From Planctomycetaceae bacterium (GTDB lineage Bacteria > Planctomycetota > Planctomycetia > Planctomycetales > Planctomycetaceae): 33,530 nt of DNA. The DNA lies in the NCBI GenBank assembly GCA_029259845.1, contig JAJDEI010000067.1, positions 1 to 33,530 on the forward strand, read 5' to 3'. Position numbers and translations under genes: made by a program. Below are positions 6,927 through 15,245 of this stretch, one piece after another; the first letter of the stretch is position 1; every line of letters starts with the position of its first letter. The notes below the pieces were generated by a model, which saw only the letters and a list, made by a program, of their open reading frames with translations, searched no databases and was not told the DNA's origin.

Positions 6927-7784
6927 TCAGTCATCCGAAGCGGGCGATCGTTCCGAGAAAAACAACGGTTGGCCGAACCGCTCGACGCCGAATTCGTCGA
7001 TGGCCGTCTGCACTCGTGGGGAACGCAGGAACTCCGAAAACTGAACGGCCGCGTCGTGGTTCACGTCGGGATGTTTCTCGGAGCGAACGACGATTACGGT
7101 GTACGGATTGTGGAGCAGTGGGTCACCATCGAAAAGGATGGCCAGGTCCAGCCGCTTGCGCTGAGCCAGAAACGTGCCCCGGTCGGACAGCGTGTAGGCC
7201 CGTTTCTCGCTCGCCATCCGCAGCGCCTCCGCCATCGACGCCCCCGCCCGGACGTACCATTCCCCTTGGGGGTCAACCTCGGCGCTCTCCCAGATGCTTC
7301 GCTCTTTCATGTGTGTTCCCGAGTCGTCACCTCGCGAGATGAACGGCGTTTCGCTGCCTGCGATTCGGCGGAACGCCTCGATGGCCGCGGTCTCATTGCC
7401 GACCTCAGCTGGGTCCGTTTCCGGGCCGACGAGCACGAAATCGTTATGCATGACCGGATCCCGCTGATCCCCGTGTCCGTCGTCCATGAACTGCACCTCG
7501 GCCGCCGGGGCGTGAGTCAGCAGGACGTCGGCGTCGCCTCGCCGTCCCAGCTCGAGCGCCTGGCCGCTCCCCACGGCGACGACCTTCACATCGATGCCGC
7601 TCTCCGTCTCGAACAGCGGCACAAGCACGTCCAGCAGCCCGCTGTCCCGCGTGCTGGTCGTTGTCGCCAGCGTGAGGGTGCCAACGGTCCCCGCTGGTTC
7701 CGCCGACTGTGAGCAACCGCTCGCCCATGGCAAGCCGCCGATCAGCAGCAGGGCAATCAACGTCCATCGAAACCTGTCCATCAT
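6927..7784 (-). CDS. tupA: tungstate/molybdate-type ABC transporter substrate-binding lipoprotein
   Basis: A 285-residue periplasmic oxyanion-binding protein. The N terminus is a signal with a probable lipidated Cys at position 24 (ASGC), which would tether it to the membrane. The TupA hallmark ATTTSTRDSGLLDVL lies at residues 40-54; in this family the TTTS stretch binds the oxyanion. Further matches are ISRGDDSGTHMKERSIW and the hinge region ALRMASEKRAYTLSDRGTF. Two ATGs occur in tandem, and the second is better spaced from GAGGG, so the true start may be 7781. It is the last gene of tupB-tupC-tupA, 27 bases after tupC. Tungstate versus molybdate specificity cannot be told from sequence by eye. 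Confidence 0.88.
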   Translation of the reverse strand: MMDRFRWTLIALLLIGGLPWASGCSQSAEPAGTVGTLTLATTTSTRDSGLLDVLVPLFETESGIDVKVVAVGSGQALELGRRGDADVLLTHAPAAEVQFMDDGHGDQRDPVMHNDFVLVGPETDPAEVGNETAAIEAFRRIAGSETPFISRGDDSGTHMKERSIWESAEVDPQGEWYVRAGASMAEALRMASEKRAYTLSDRGTFLAQRKRLDLAILFDGDPLLHNPYTVIVVRSEKHPDVNHDAAVQFSEFLRSPRVQTAIDEFGVERFGQPLFFSERSPASDD

Positions 7785-7811
7785 TTCCCTCGTTCCGACT
7801 ATCGGTCCCGG

Positions 7812-8540
7812 TCAGTACACCATCCGGCCCTGCACGAAATCGTCCGTGCGAGGATCGGAGGGATTGCTGAAAAACTGTTCGGTAGAAACCGCTTCCACCA
7901 GTTGCCCATTCAAGAGCAGAGCCGCGCGATCGGCAACCCGGCGGGCCTGAAAGAGATTGTGCGTGGCCCACACAACCGTCATGCGACGTTCCTGCCGCAC
8001 CTCACGGATCGTTTCCTCGACCCGGGCTACGTGAGCCGGGTCGAGATGGGCGGTCGGTTCATCGAGGAGCAGAACCTCCGGTTCGATCACCAAAGCCCGC
8101 GCCAATGCCACGAGCTGGGTCTGCCCTCCCGACAGCGTGAGTGCCGACTGCCGGGCGAGTTTCGACAGGCCCAATCGCTCCAGCATGGCGTTCCCCGTCT
8201 CCGCGATTTGTTTTCGGCCTCGCAACCGCAACCCGTATTCGACGTTGAACCGCACGGTCCCAGACAGCAGCAGCGGCCGCTGGTGCACCAGTGTGATGCG
8301 GCGTCGAACCGGCAGGGCAACGTCGCCGGATGCGAACGCTCGGCGCTCGAAGCCGAGATCGCCCTGATCCGCGCGGCAGAGACCGGCGAGCAACCGCAGC
8401 AGCGTGCTCTTGCCGGCTCCCGTCGGACCAAGCAGTCCCAGCACCTCGCCGCCGTGCACATCGAGATTCCCGATGTGGAGCGTGAACGACTCGTAGTCTT
8501 TTCGCACATCGGCCAGTCGGTACAGGCAGTCGTCCGTCAT
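7812..8540 (-). CDS. tupC: tungstate/molybdate-type ABC transporter ATP-binding protein
   Basis: A 242-residue ABC ATPase that powers import through TupB. Walker A is GPTGAGKST, the signature is LSGGQTQLVALARAL, Walker B is EVLLLDEPTAHLD and the switch His is in VVWATHN. It is short, with no C-terminal regulatory or TOBE-like domain as seen in ModC. The start at 8540 overlaps the tupB stop as ATGA, pointing to coupled translation; an ATG three codons upstream (8549), behind AAGAGA, is an alternative. The open frame continues far upstream inside tupB but those residues have no ABC character. Confidence 0.9.
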   Translation of the reverse strand: MTDDCLYRLADVRKDYESFTLHIGNLDVHGGEVLGLLGPTGAGKSTLLRLLAGLCRADQGDLGFERRAFASGDVALPVRRRITLVHQRPLLLSGTVRFNVEYGLRLRGRKQIAETGNAMLERLGLSKLARQSALTLSGGQTQLVALARALVIEPEVLLLDEPTAHLDPAHVARVEETIREVRQERRMTVVWATHNLFQARRVADRAALLLNGQLVEAVSTEQFFSNPSDPRTDDFVQGRMVY

Positions 8541-9193
8541 GCGACCCATCGATTCTCTTGCAGACGGAGGATGAGCGCGTTCACCAACAGGGCCACCAAC
8601 AACAGCACCGCGCCGAGCGCCAGTGCGAATTCGAAGCGGCCCTTGCTGGTTTCCAGAATGATGGCCGTTGTCAGCACCCGCGTGTGTCCCTGAATGTTCC
8701 CGCCCACGATCAGCACGGCTCCGACTTCCGAAAGGCTGCGGCCGAACGCGGCGGCGACCGCCAGCCAAACGCCCCGCCGCGCCTCCCGAAGAATCGTCCA
8801 GCGACACTGCCAGTCACTCGCCCCAAGGCTTTTGATCTGCGATCCCAGTTCCGTCGGGACCGCTGCGACGGAACTCACGGTAATCCCAATCACGAACGGC
8901 AACGCGAGAATGGTCTGGGCGGCGATCATCGCCTCGGGAGTGAACAGCCATCCCAGAAACGCCAGCGGCCCGCTCCGCGACAACAGCAGATACAGCAGCA
9001 GCCCAATCACAACCGGCGGCAACGCCATCCCCGTGTGGATCATCACCGCAATGGCCCGGCGGCCTCGCCAACGTGACAGCCCCAGCCAGACGCCGCAGGG
9101 GACGCCGATCGACGAACTGATCAACACCGCCGTCCCGGAAACCACCAGCGACAGCCGCACGATCGGCAAGAATTCAGCCGCAACAGGAAACAT
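8537..9193 (-). CDS. tupB: tungstate/molybdate-type ABC transporter permease
   Basis: A 218-residue inner-membrane permease with five or six hydrophobic segments. The ATPase-contacting loop is GASDWQCRWTILREARRG, followed by AFGRSLSEVGAVLIVGGN and IQGHTRVLTTAI, which is the typical TupB C-terminal sequence. The start at 9193 is preceded by GGAGAG at a good distance; the frame extends upstream but that part (Cys- and Ser-rich) is not permease-like. It is the first gene of the tup operon. No molybdenum-cofactor riboswitch fold was recognised in the 350 bases upstream. Confidence 0.9.
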   Translation of the reverse strand: MFPVAAEFLPIVRLSLVVSGTAVLISSSIGVPCGVWLGLSRWRGRRAIAVMIHTGMALPPVVIGLLLYLLLSRSGPLAFLGWLFTPEAMIAAQTILALPFVIGITVSSVAAVPTELGSQIKSLGASDWQCRWTILREARRGVWLAVAAAFGRSLSEVGAVLIVGGNIQGHTRVLTTAIILETSKGRFEFALALGAVLLLVALLVNALILRLQENRWVA

Positions 9194-9547
9194 CGCATCG
9201 CTCTCCGAACAGAGGGAAACGAAAAGAGCGGCGATTCTACCGAAGTCGGCTGATAATGAGCAGCAACCGCACGCATGCTTCTGGGGCACGGTGCAGGAGC
9301 GGATTGTTGCTCGCAGGTGCCTGACCCCGACCTCTCACCGGGTGCCTGGGACGCTGTTGAGGCGACGGACTCGTGTCCTTAGACCGAAGACTGGGGCCGC
9401 GACGAGGTTCGTTCACCGCCCACCGCCCCAGAGTTCCGTGCGGCTCGCCAATCATCGTTTTCAGATCGCCCCCCCCGCTGAGCGTCTGCACCCAGCGGTC
9501 GGGCACGCTGAGTCGCAAGGAGCGGTCGGGCACGACTCAGCGGACGC
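9194..9547. other. intergenic region upstream of tupB with a repeat cluster at its right end
   Basis: This gap carries the promoter region of the tup operon and the end of the ruvX transcript. At 9316-9350 there are two GGTGCCTG-like copies. At 9478-9551 there is an ordered set: CTGAGCGTC (9478-9486) with its inverted copy at 9543-9551, an inner pair CTGAGTCG (9508-9515) and CGACTCAG (9533-9540), and a direct repeat AGCGGTCGGGCACG at 9494-9507 and 9521-9534. The outer right arm overlaps the ruvX stop codon, so the structure could terminate the leftward ruvX transcript. Confidence 0.5.
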
Positions 9548-10123
9548 TCAGTCGCGGAGCGAGTACGGCAACTGGGAACGGTCGCTGCTGTCGATGAAAC
9601 CTTGCAGGATCATCTGCGCGGCGATCTTGTCCCTCAGTTCCTTGCGTCGGCCCCGAGGCACGCCGGCGGCGCGAAGATGGTCCTCCGCCATCGACGACGT
9701 GTACCGTTCGTCCCAGTAGGCCACCGGCAGCGACGTGATGGCTGACACCCAATCGCCAAAGGCCCGTGCCTCCGCTGCCTTGCCTCCCTCGTCGCCGCTC
9801 ATGTGCACCGGCAGCCCGACCACAAGCCCGGCCACGCGGTACTCCGTCGCCATCTCCCGCAGGAAATGACCGTCCGCCTCTTCACCGGATCGCGTGTAGT
9901 TCTCCAGCGGACTGGCGATGATTTGCATGTCGTCACAGACCGCGACACCGATCCGCCGCGTGCCGTAATCGAGTCCCAACAGACGCCCCTCGGATGGAAC
10001 CGGATGCGTCCCGCCTGTCGCGGGCGATTCTTCGGGTGACGATCGCGCATCCGACGACTCTGCCGGCGACGAGGACCGGCGGTCGCTTGCGTCACCATCC
10101 TCACGCTCAAAGATATCGCTCAT
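9548..10123 (-). CDS. ruvX: Holliday junction resolvase-like protein RuvX (YqgF)
   Basis: A 191-residue YqgF/RuvX protein with an RNase H-like fold. Bacterial members act in DNA recombination or in processing of pre-16S rRNA 5' ends. Landmarks are RLLGLDYGTRRIGVAVCDD (catalytic Asp at about 52), VVGLPVHMSGDEG, WDERYTSSMAEDHL and DKIAAQMILQGFID (C-terminal Asp). Typical members have about 140 residues; here the first 45 are an extra Ser/Asp/Glu-rich, low-complexity extension. There is no internal Met to offer a shorter start. Its start overlaps the end of manC by 17 bases, so the two are co-transcribed. Confidence 0.9.
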   Translation of the reverse strand: MSDIFEREDGDASDRRSSSPAESSDARSSPEESPATGGTHPVPSEGRLLGLDYGTRRIGVAVCDDMQIIASPLENYTRSGEEADGHFLREMATEYRVAGLVVGLPVHMSGDEGGKAAEARAFGDWVSAITSLPVAYWDERYTSSMAEDHLRAAGVPRGRRKELRDKIAAQMILQGFIDSSDRSQLPYSLRD

Positions 10124-11180
10124 GCCCGGATTCCTGCAGCTTCTTCACCAGCTCCCGGATCGCATTCTCGTCTTTACGTGAGGCAACGAGCGTCGCATCC
10201 GGTGTGTGGACCACGATCAAGTCTTCGACTCCCAGCGTGGCGACGAGATGCTCGCCCTCCGAGCGAACAATGCAGCCGTTCGTGTCGACCCCGCAGTGCG
10301 GCCCAACGATCGTGTTGCCGTCGGCGTCCGGCTCATGCAGACGGCTCAGCGCCTCCCAGCTTCCCACGTCATCCCATGCAAAGGAAGCTTCCAGCAGGCA
10401 GATGTTTGCGGCTCGCTCCAGCACGCTGTAGTCAATGGAGATCGAGGGCATTCGCGGGAACTCGTCGGCGAGAATGCGGGGCCACTCGTCGCTGCCGATG
10501 TGCCCGGACAGCGCCTGCAAGCGGTCATAGACCTGCGGCTCGTGCTCCGCGAGCGCCTCCAGAATGGTCGCCGCCCGCCAGACGAAGATCCCGCAGTTCC
10601 AAAAGAAACGGCCCGCCGCAACATACCCCTCGGCCGTGGGGGCGTCCGGTTTCTCACGAAAGGATGAGACAGAGTAGGCGTCCGTTTCCCCAGGCAGCGT
10701 GCTGCCGCGCTCGATGTATCCGAATCCGGTCGCCGGGTACGTCGGTTTCACGCCGAACAACACCAGCCGCCCGGGATCCGTCTCGGTCAGTCGCACGGCT
10801 CGGTCCACCAGGCTTCGAAACGCCTCCGCCGGACGGATGACATGATCGGCCGGCATGATGACCATGACCGCGTCCGGGTCCTGTCGGACGAGATGAATGG
10901 CCGCCAGTCCGATGCACGGGGCCGTGTTTCTCCCACACGGCTCAGTGAGCACCTGACCGTCAGGGATCTCCGGAAGTTGCTCTCGCGTCACGGCGGCTTG
11001 TGTGGAATTCGTCACGACCCAAAACTGCTCCGGCCCGATCTCGGGACGGCAGCGGTCAAACGTCGACTGGATCAGCGAACGATCCCCTTGGAGCGTCAGA
11101 AACTGCTTGGGAAACTCCCGCCGGCTCTGCGGCCAAAACCGCGTCCCGCTCCCCCCCGCCATAATCACCGCATGTCTCAT
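10107..11180 (-). CDS. manC: mannose-1-phosphate guanylyltransferase
   Basis: A 357-residue nucleotidyltransferase that makes GDP-mannose from mannose-1-phosphate and GTP, feeding cell-surface polysaccharides. The pyrophosphorylase signature is at the N terminus (MAGGSGTRFWPQSRREFPKQF), followed by TEPCGRNTAPCIGLAA, VIMPADHVI, FGVKPTYPATGFGYIERG, FREKPDAPTA and SIDYSVLERA. It is the short form without a C-terminal phosphomannose isomerase domain. The start at 11180 has GAAGAGGA just upstream. It overlaps ruvX by 17 bases and lies 144 bases after a GNAT-like gene on the same strand. Confidence 0.92.
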   Translation of the reverse strand: MRHAVIMAGGSGTRFWPQSRREFPKQFLTLQGDRSLIQSTFDRCRPEIGPEQFWVVTNSTQAAVTREQLPEIPDGQVLTEPCGRNTAPCIGLAAIHLVRQDPDAVMVIMPADHVIRPAEAFRSLVDRAVRLTETDPGRLVLFGVKPTYPATGFGYIERGSTLPGETDAYSVSSFREKPDAPTAEGYVAAGRFFWNCGIFVWRAATILEALAEHEPQVYDRLQALSGHIGSDEWPRILADEFPRMPSISIDYSVLERAANICLLEASFAWDDVGSWEALSRLHEPDADGNTIVGPHCGVDTNGCIVRSEGEHLVATLGVEDLIVVHTPDATLVASRKDENAIRELVKKLQESGHERYL

Positions 11181-11324
11181 GAGGTCCTCTTCCGCGCGTT
11201 CTTTGGCCGCTCGTCTTTCGCAGACGTCTCGAAAACCGATTGTAGCAGCGTTCGGTCCGCCGGGACGGGCCATCTGTCCGGATCTGACCAACGGGACGAT
11301 CCGCGGTTGCCGCCCCGCCGGCAT

Positions 11325-12008
11325 TCATGCGGCTGGCGATTCCGTGGGCTGCTGCTGAGCGGCGACTTCAAAAGGGAAGGGTGTCCCCACTGGAAGGTCA
11401 GTCGTCTCCACGCAGGTGCGGCAAAACAATCGCCAAGTGACTGCCTGGCGACGGTGCATCCGGAAGCCGGCACGCTGACACCCCTTGAGGGCCGGAATGT
11501 TTTCTTCCCGCACAAACGTCGTCACATGGCGGCAGCCCATGCCGTCCGCTTGCTCCGCGATGAGGGCCATCGCGCGCGGCATCACATTCTTGCCACGCCA
11601 CGCCACAAACGTGTAGGCGAATTCCAACAGCGCTTCGTCCGGCTCCAGCGGCGGGACACGCCCTCCGAAAATCCGCCGGATGGCCTCGTTAGAGGAAGGG
11701 CCGATCAGCCATTGCATGTAACAGATCTCGCCGCTCTCCGACTCGGCAACATAACAGGTCGGCACCGGCCTCTGCAGCATGGGCAATCGGCGGGGCCGCT
11801 CACGGAGAATCTCCGCATGATCGGCCGGTTCCAACTTGCGAACCACGAACGGGACTCGAGCCTGCGGCACCTCGAACGGCACCACGAGATCCCGACGCAA
11901 GCAGAAAGAGACCTCCTCCGACCAGAAACGGCGCCTCAGCTCACGAGCGATCTCGCCAAACTCGCCGTGACGCAGAACCAGAACCAACATCCGCAGCTTC
12001 GTGAACAT
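11325..12008 (-). CDS. GNAT-like N-acetyltransferase domain protein
   Basis: A 227-residue protein. The start at 12008 (MFTKLRMLVLVLRHG) is preceded by GAGAGA; the longer open frame upstream is Ala/Pro-rich and unlikely to be translated. The C-terminal half shows GNAT features: CYVAESESGEICYMQWLIG as the central strand, EFAYTFVAWRGKNVMPRAM for the acetyl-CoA loop position, and REENIPALKGCQRAGFRM, the usual final GNAT motif. The exact acyl-CoA loop Q/R-x-x-G-x-G/A is replaced by AWRGKNV, which is degenerate but in place. The substrate is unknown. It lies upstream of manC on the same strand, so a role in surface-glycan modification is possible. Confidence 0.7.
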   Translation of the reverse strand: MFTKLRMLVLVLRHGEFGEIARELRRRFWSEEVSFCLRRDLVVPFEVPQARVPFVVRKLEPADHAEILRERPRRLPMLQRPVPTCYVAESESGEICYMQWLIGPSSNEAIRRIFGGRVPPLEPDEALLEFAYTFVAWRGKNVMPRAMALIAEQADGMGCRHVTTFVREENIPALKGCQRAGFRMHRRQAVTWRLFCRTCVETTDLPVGTPFPFEVAAQQQPTESPAA

Positions 12009-12453
12009 GGCCCATCTCTCACGGTCAACGGGCCTCCGGTCCCCGAACTCTCCATCGAAGTCGACGCAGCGTCGTGTCAACCATGAGTGTAGCCGGACAC
12101 CAAGGCAATGAGAAACCATGCATCGTATCAAGCGCCATCGAAACGGCGGAACGGATGGCGGATCCCTCTCCCAAGCAGTGGCTCGGCCAACGGATCCGTC
12201 GCACGATCCCAGCATCGCAGCAGAGGCCGGTCGGTCCCCGGACAGTTCCGAAAGAGTCGCCCCCAAAAGCATGGCGTCCCGGTGAAGAGCGGGGGGACGG
12301 CGGGGGGCAGAAGCGGAAGCAAACGCGGGAGAAGAAAGAGCAGCACCCGGCGACGTCGTTGCCACCTGGATGCCTCGCGGGGAGTCAGACCGTTCGTCGT
12401 TGCGTCAGTGATGTCGTGTCAATGTGGTCTGCCAATCGCCCCCGGTTTGCTCT
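12009..12453. other. intergenic region without recognised gene
   Basis: 445 bases between the S41 protease stop and the GNAT-like gene start. Short frames exist on both strands but are Arg/Pro/Ser-rich with no family resemblance or ribosome binding site. Bases 12290-12345 are purine-rich (GGGGGG and GAAG runs). No palindrome of the kinds found elsewhere in the window is present. Confidence 0.6.
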
Positions 12454-14184
12454 TTAGAGTGAGAACTGGCTCACTCCCTGCGGGCGAACGGTCCGGCTGC
12501 CGGCACCGCTTGCCAGTTCGGCCGGACGGCCGTTGGCGGCAAGTCGGATCGCGGTGATGATGTCGCCGTCGCGTTCCGGTGCGAAGTTCAATCCGGCGTT
12601 CGCCGAGGGAACGTTGACGTCGGGCAGGACGCCGGCTCCGGCCATCTCGCGGCCGTTGGGGGAGTAGAACTTGGCGGTCGTCAGTTTGAGGTCGCCGCCC
12701 ACGCTCCGCAGCGGGAAGTGCGTTTGCACGGTCCCCTTGCCGTAGGAGCGACGGCCCACAATCACGCCTCGTTCGTTTTCCTGAATGGCCGCCGCGAAGA
12801 TTTCACTTGCCGAAGCACTGTTCTCGTCGATCAGCACGACCATCGGAATCTTCCAGGTGCGGTCGAAAGATGCCATTTCATTCGAGTTGTCCTCGGCATT
12901 GCGTCCCTTGGTCGAGACAATCGAGCCGCGGGCGATGAACTTGTCGGAGATTTCGATCGCAGCCGTCAACAATCCGCCGGGATTGCCTCGCAGGTCGAAG
13001 ATGAGCGTCTGCATCCCATCCTGGTAGAGCTTCCACAACGCTTTGTCGAGGTCTTTGGAGGACGATGCGGAGAACTGCTTGAGCCGGAGGTAACCGATCT
13101 TCTGCTGGGGATCGACCATTTTCACGCCGGTCACACTGCTGACATACACACTCCGGCGCGGCAGCGAGACGGTGCCGGTGCGGCCATCGCGAGTCACCGT
13201 GAGGTTCACGCTCGTGCCGATCCGGCCGGTGATCAGGTCGGCTCCCTGGTTGAGGCTCATGCCTTTGATCTGCTCGTTATTGATGGCGACAATGATGTCT
13301 CCCCGTTGGAGTTTGGCCGCCTCGGCTGGTCCGTTCTCGATGACGCCGACAATCTGCAGGCCGTCATCATGGGCTTTGAGTTCCACGCCGATGCCGACGA
13401 TATTCTCTTCCAGTCCGGCACTCGGCGCCTGCGCCGTTTTGGCAGGAACGTAGGCGGAGTACTTGTCGAGCGAGTCGATTGTGCCGTTGATGAACTCGAC
13501 GGCGGTCGCTTCCATCGGGATGCCGAGCGAACGGTTGAGGAGGCTGGCGGCGTACTGCATCACACCGACCGCGTCCCGGGCACTCCGAGCCGGCTGACGG
13601 CTTTGCAGCCCGGTCAGCTCAGCCTGTGCCTGACGCACGTTCGCCGAGTTACCGTTCGCCCGCACCGCTTGCAGGAAGGAGGGGTTCTCGATGGCCCGCG
13701 ACAGGCTGGCGAGGGCCCGCTGGGTCCGCTGTTCGTAGGAAATCGGATTGACGTGCCGCTGGTCGATGAGCTGCGATGCTTCCAGGTACATCGACGTCAA
13801 CTGGCTCATGGACGCCGACTGCAAGAACCGCACCATCCGAGGATCGGTGTAGCGATAGGTCAGTTCCTCCTCAATGGTCGGCTCGCGAAGTGACGAAGCC
13901 GGAGAGACTTCCGGGCGGCTGCCGGGCGATTCGTCAAACAGCGGAGCATCGTTCGACGGAAGTGTCTCCTGAAGCTGTTGGGGCGAGCTGTGCGTCGGAA
14001 AGGTCGGCCGGTTGCTGTGGTGGCCGGTTTGGCTCTGGTTGGCGGCTCCGGGCCGCAGGGCGACGCGGCTGCCGCTGTCCGTCGCAAAGGTGAGCTGCGG
14101 AACGACGGCGAGCACTGCCAACAGGCTGCACGCCAAGGCCCAGCTTCGGGCGGGGCTTTTCGATTTGGTGCGAAGGGTCTTCAT
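12454..14184 (-). CDS. S41 family C-terminal processing protease with PDZ domain
   Basis: A 576-residue exported serine protease. A signal peptide covers residues about 1-34 (KSPARSWALACSLLAVLAVV, FA|TD). Residues 40-105 are a Ser/Pro/Gln-rich linker. A helical region at 105-250 is followed by a PDZ domain at about 260-345 (VGIGVELKAHDDGLQIVGVI, GDIIVAINNEQIKGMSL). The protease core shows DLRGNPGGLL at 398-406 for the oxyanion region, the nucleophile Ser458 in ENSASASEIF and the general base Lys483 in SYGKGTVQ, the 25-residue spacing expected for the Ser-Lys dyad. The family trims exported or membrane proteins at their C termini. The start at 14184 has AAAGGA upstream. It lies 90 bases downstream of csrA. 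Confidence 0.92.
   Translation of the reverse strand: MKTLRTKSKSPARSWALACSLLAVLAVVPQLTFATDSGSRVALRPGAANQSQTGHHSNRPTFPTHSSPQQLQETLPSNDAPLFDESPGSRPEVSPASSLREPTIEEELTYRYTDPRMVRFLQSASMSQLTSMYLEASQLIDQRHVNPISYEQRTQRALASLSRAIENPSFLQAVRANGNSANVRQAQAELTGLQSRQPARSARDAVGVMQYAASLLNRSLGIPMEATAVEFINGTIDSLDKYSAYVPAKTAQAPSAGLEENIVGIGVELKAHDDGLQIVGVIENGPAEAAKLQRGDIIVAINNEQIKGMSLNQGADLITGRIGTSVNLTVTRDGRTGTVSLPRRSVYVSSVTGVKMVDPQQKIGYLRLKQFSASSSKDLDKALWKLYQDGMQTLIFDLRGNPGGLLTAAIEISDKFIARGSIVSTKGRNAEDNSNEMASFDRTWKIPMVVLIDENSASASEIFAAAIQENERGVIVGRRSYGKGTVQTHFPLRSVGGDLKLTTAKFYSPNGREMAGAGVLPDVNVPSANAGLNFAPERDGDIITAIRLAANGRPAELASGAGSRTVRPQGVSQFSL
12457..12476 (-). terminator. hairpin overlapping the 3' end of the protease gene
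   Basis: GAGTGAG at 12457-12463 pairs perfectly with CTCACTC at 12470-12476 across a 6-base loop. It covers the last codons before the TAA of the S41 protease gene. No T-run follows on the transcript, so terminator function is uncertain. Confidence 0.35.
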
Positions 14185-14274
14185 GTGAGGATTCCTTTCT
14201 TGGAGGGTTTTCGCCGGGATCACCGGGCGAGGCGTTCGGTTGTCAATCATCCAAAACCAGTTCGGTGTTCTGCG

Positions 14275-14490
14275 TCAGGCGAGAGCGGTCTCGTACGTCA
14301 TCGTGTTGAGGGGTTCGTCTTCGTCAGATTCGGACTCGTCGGCGGAGACCAGTTCGCCGCGGCGGACGCGAATCGTGGTGGGGGCGGCGATCCCAATCTT
14401 CACTTTTCCGCGACCGGTCGAAATCACTTTGACAACGACGTTGCCGCCGATGTGAATGGTTTCGTTCTTCTTACGTGTTAAAACGAGCAT
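14275..14490 (-). CDS. csrA: carbon storage regulator CsrA
   Basis: A 71-residue RNA-binding post-transcriptional regulator that binds GGA motifs in mRNA leaders. The family sequence is clear: MLVLTRKKNETIHIGGNVVV, then KVKIGIAAPTTIRVRRGEL. The first-strand Leu-Thr-Arg (L4, T5, R6) and the C-terminal arginines (VRRGE) that contact RNA are present. After residue 50 the tail is acidic (SADESESDEDEPLN), longer and more negative than in enteric CsrA. The start at 14490 has AAAGGAGA at 8 bases. No fliW or flagellar gene is nearby. The S41 protease follows 90 bases downstream and could share its transcript. Confidence 0.93.
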   Translation of the reverse strand: MLVLTRKKNETIHIGGNVVVKVISTGRGKVKIGIAAPTTIRVRRGELVSADESESDEDEPLNTMTYETALA

Positions 14491-15245
14491 GACCAAATCT
14501 CCTTTCGGGTGACTTCCTGTGACGGCTCGTGAACGTCGCCGCACGGTCCGAGTCATCTCAGTGACCAAGTTTCCGGTATCAATCGTGCGACAGTCCATTT
14601 GTAATGCACGAGCCGTGCCAATCTATGGCCGCAGAGATTGACAGTACGCGTAACATGCTTGTGCAATGTTTGTTACGTTCCTTTGTGGTTGTGGAGCGCC
14701 GGGTGCGGTGCGAAGGTTTGCGGGCTTGCGCTGGAAGAAACGTCCAAACACACGTTGTCATTCCGACAATGACAGCCCTGCCGAATAGAGTCCAAGTGAA
14801 TACACGCGGATTCTGCCGGTCCAATCCTACTGATCGGCACAGCCCGAATTCTTCGCCGGACTGCACAGTGGGCGTGCCGTCAGTCTTTGTCGCGAATCTG
14901 CGTCACCGAAGCCGTTGGCGCCAAGCACGAACTCTTCGGGAGGACAACTCGGGGTGTTCGGCGCGATCTGACCAGTCTGTCGACGTTGCTACCTGATCCG
15001 CCTGGCCCACGATTCAGAGGGGCCACGTCGCTCCGCGACTCGCTGCGACCCACTGCGCGCGGCATACGCTGCAAGGCCATCCCGACGAAACTCTGTTGAA
15101 GACGGTCGCGTCCTCAATCCTGCATCCAGGAGGATGGTCCTACGCGGCCACAGCAGCCCGCGGGGCGGCAGACATTAGCAAGGAGTCGCACGAACGATCG
15201 CGGTTTCGTGCGTTGAACCCGGCAACGTATGGGGCGTCGCTTCGC
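14491..15245. other. long intergenic region upstream of csrA
   Basis: 755 bases with no credible gene; frames on both strands are Arg- and Ser-rich without family resemblance or ribosome binding sites. The first part must hold the csrA promoter. The one structure found is the inverted repeat at 14649-14677. The segment 14996-15245 flanks the end of the NHL gene and shows no terminator hairpin with a T-run. Confidence 0.55.
14649..14677. promoter_or_regulatory. dyad CGTAACA-N15-TGTTACG upstream of csrA
   Basis: Perfect 7-base inverted half-sites at 14649-14655 and 14671-14677, centred about 170 bases upstream of the csrA start. The spacing of one to two helical turns would suit a dimeric transcription factor. 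A TTGACA lies at 14638-14643 on the plus strand but no matching -10 box is seen. This is a candidate operator only. Confidence 0.25.

Noticed and set aside
9194..9477. molybdenum-cofactor riboswitch upstream of tupB
   Set aside because: No matching multi-stem arrangement was recognised by eye; a covariance-model search would be decisive.
12718..13893. 391-codon open frame on the plus strand opposite the S41 protease
   Set aside because: The opposite strand carries a full PDZ and Ser-Lys dyad; this frame has no recognisable motif.
14604..14996. 130-codon frame upstream of csrA on the plus strand
   Set aside because: No ribosome binding site, Cys/Arg-rich and irregular composition, no resemblance to any family.
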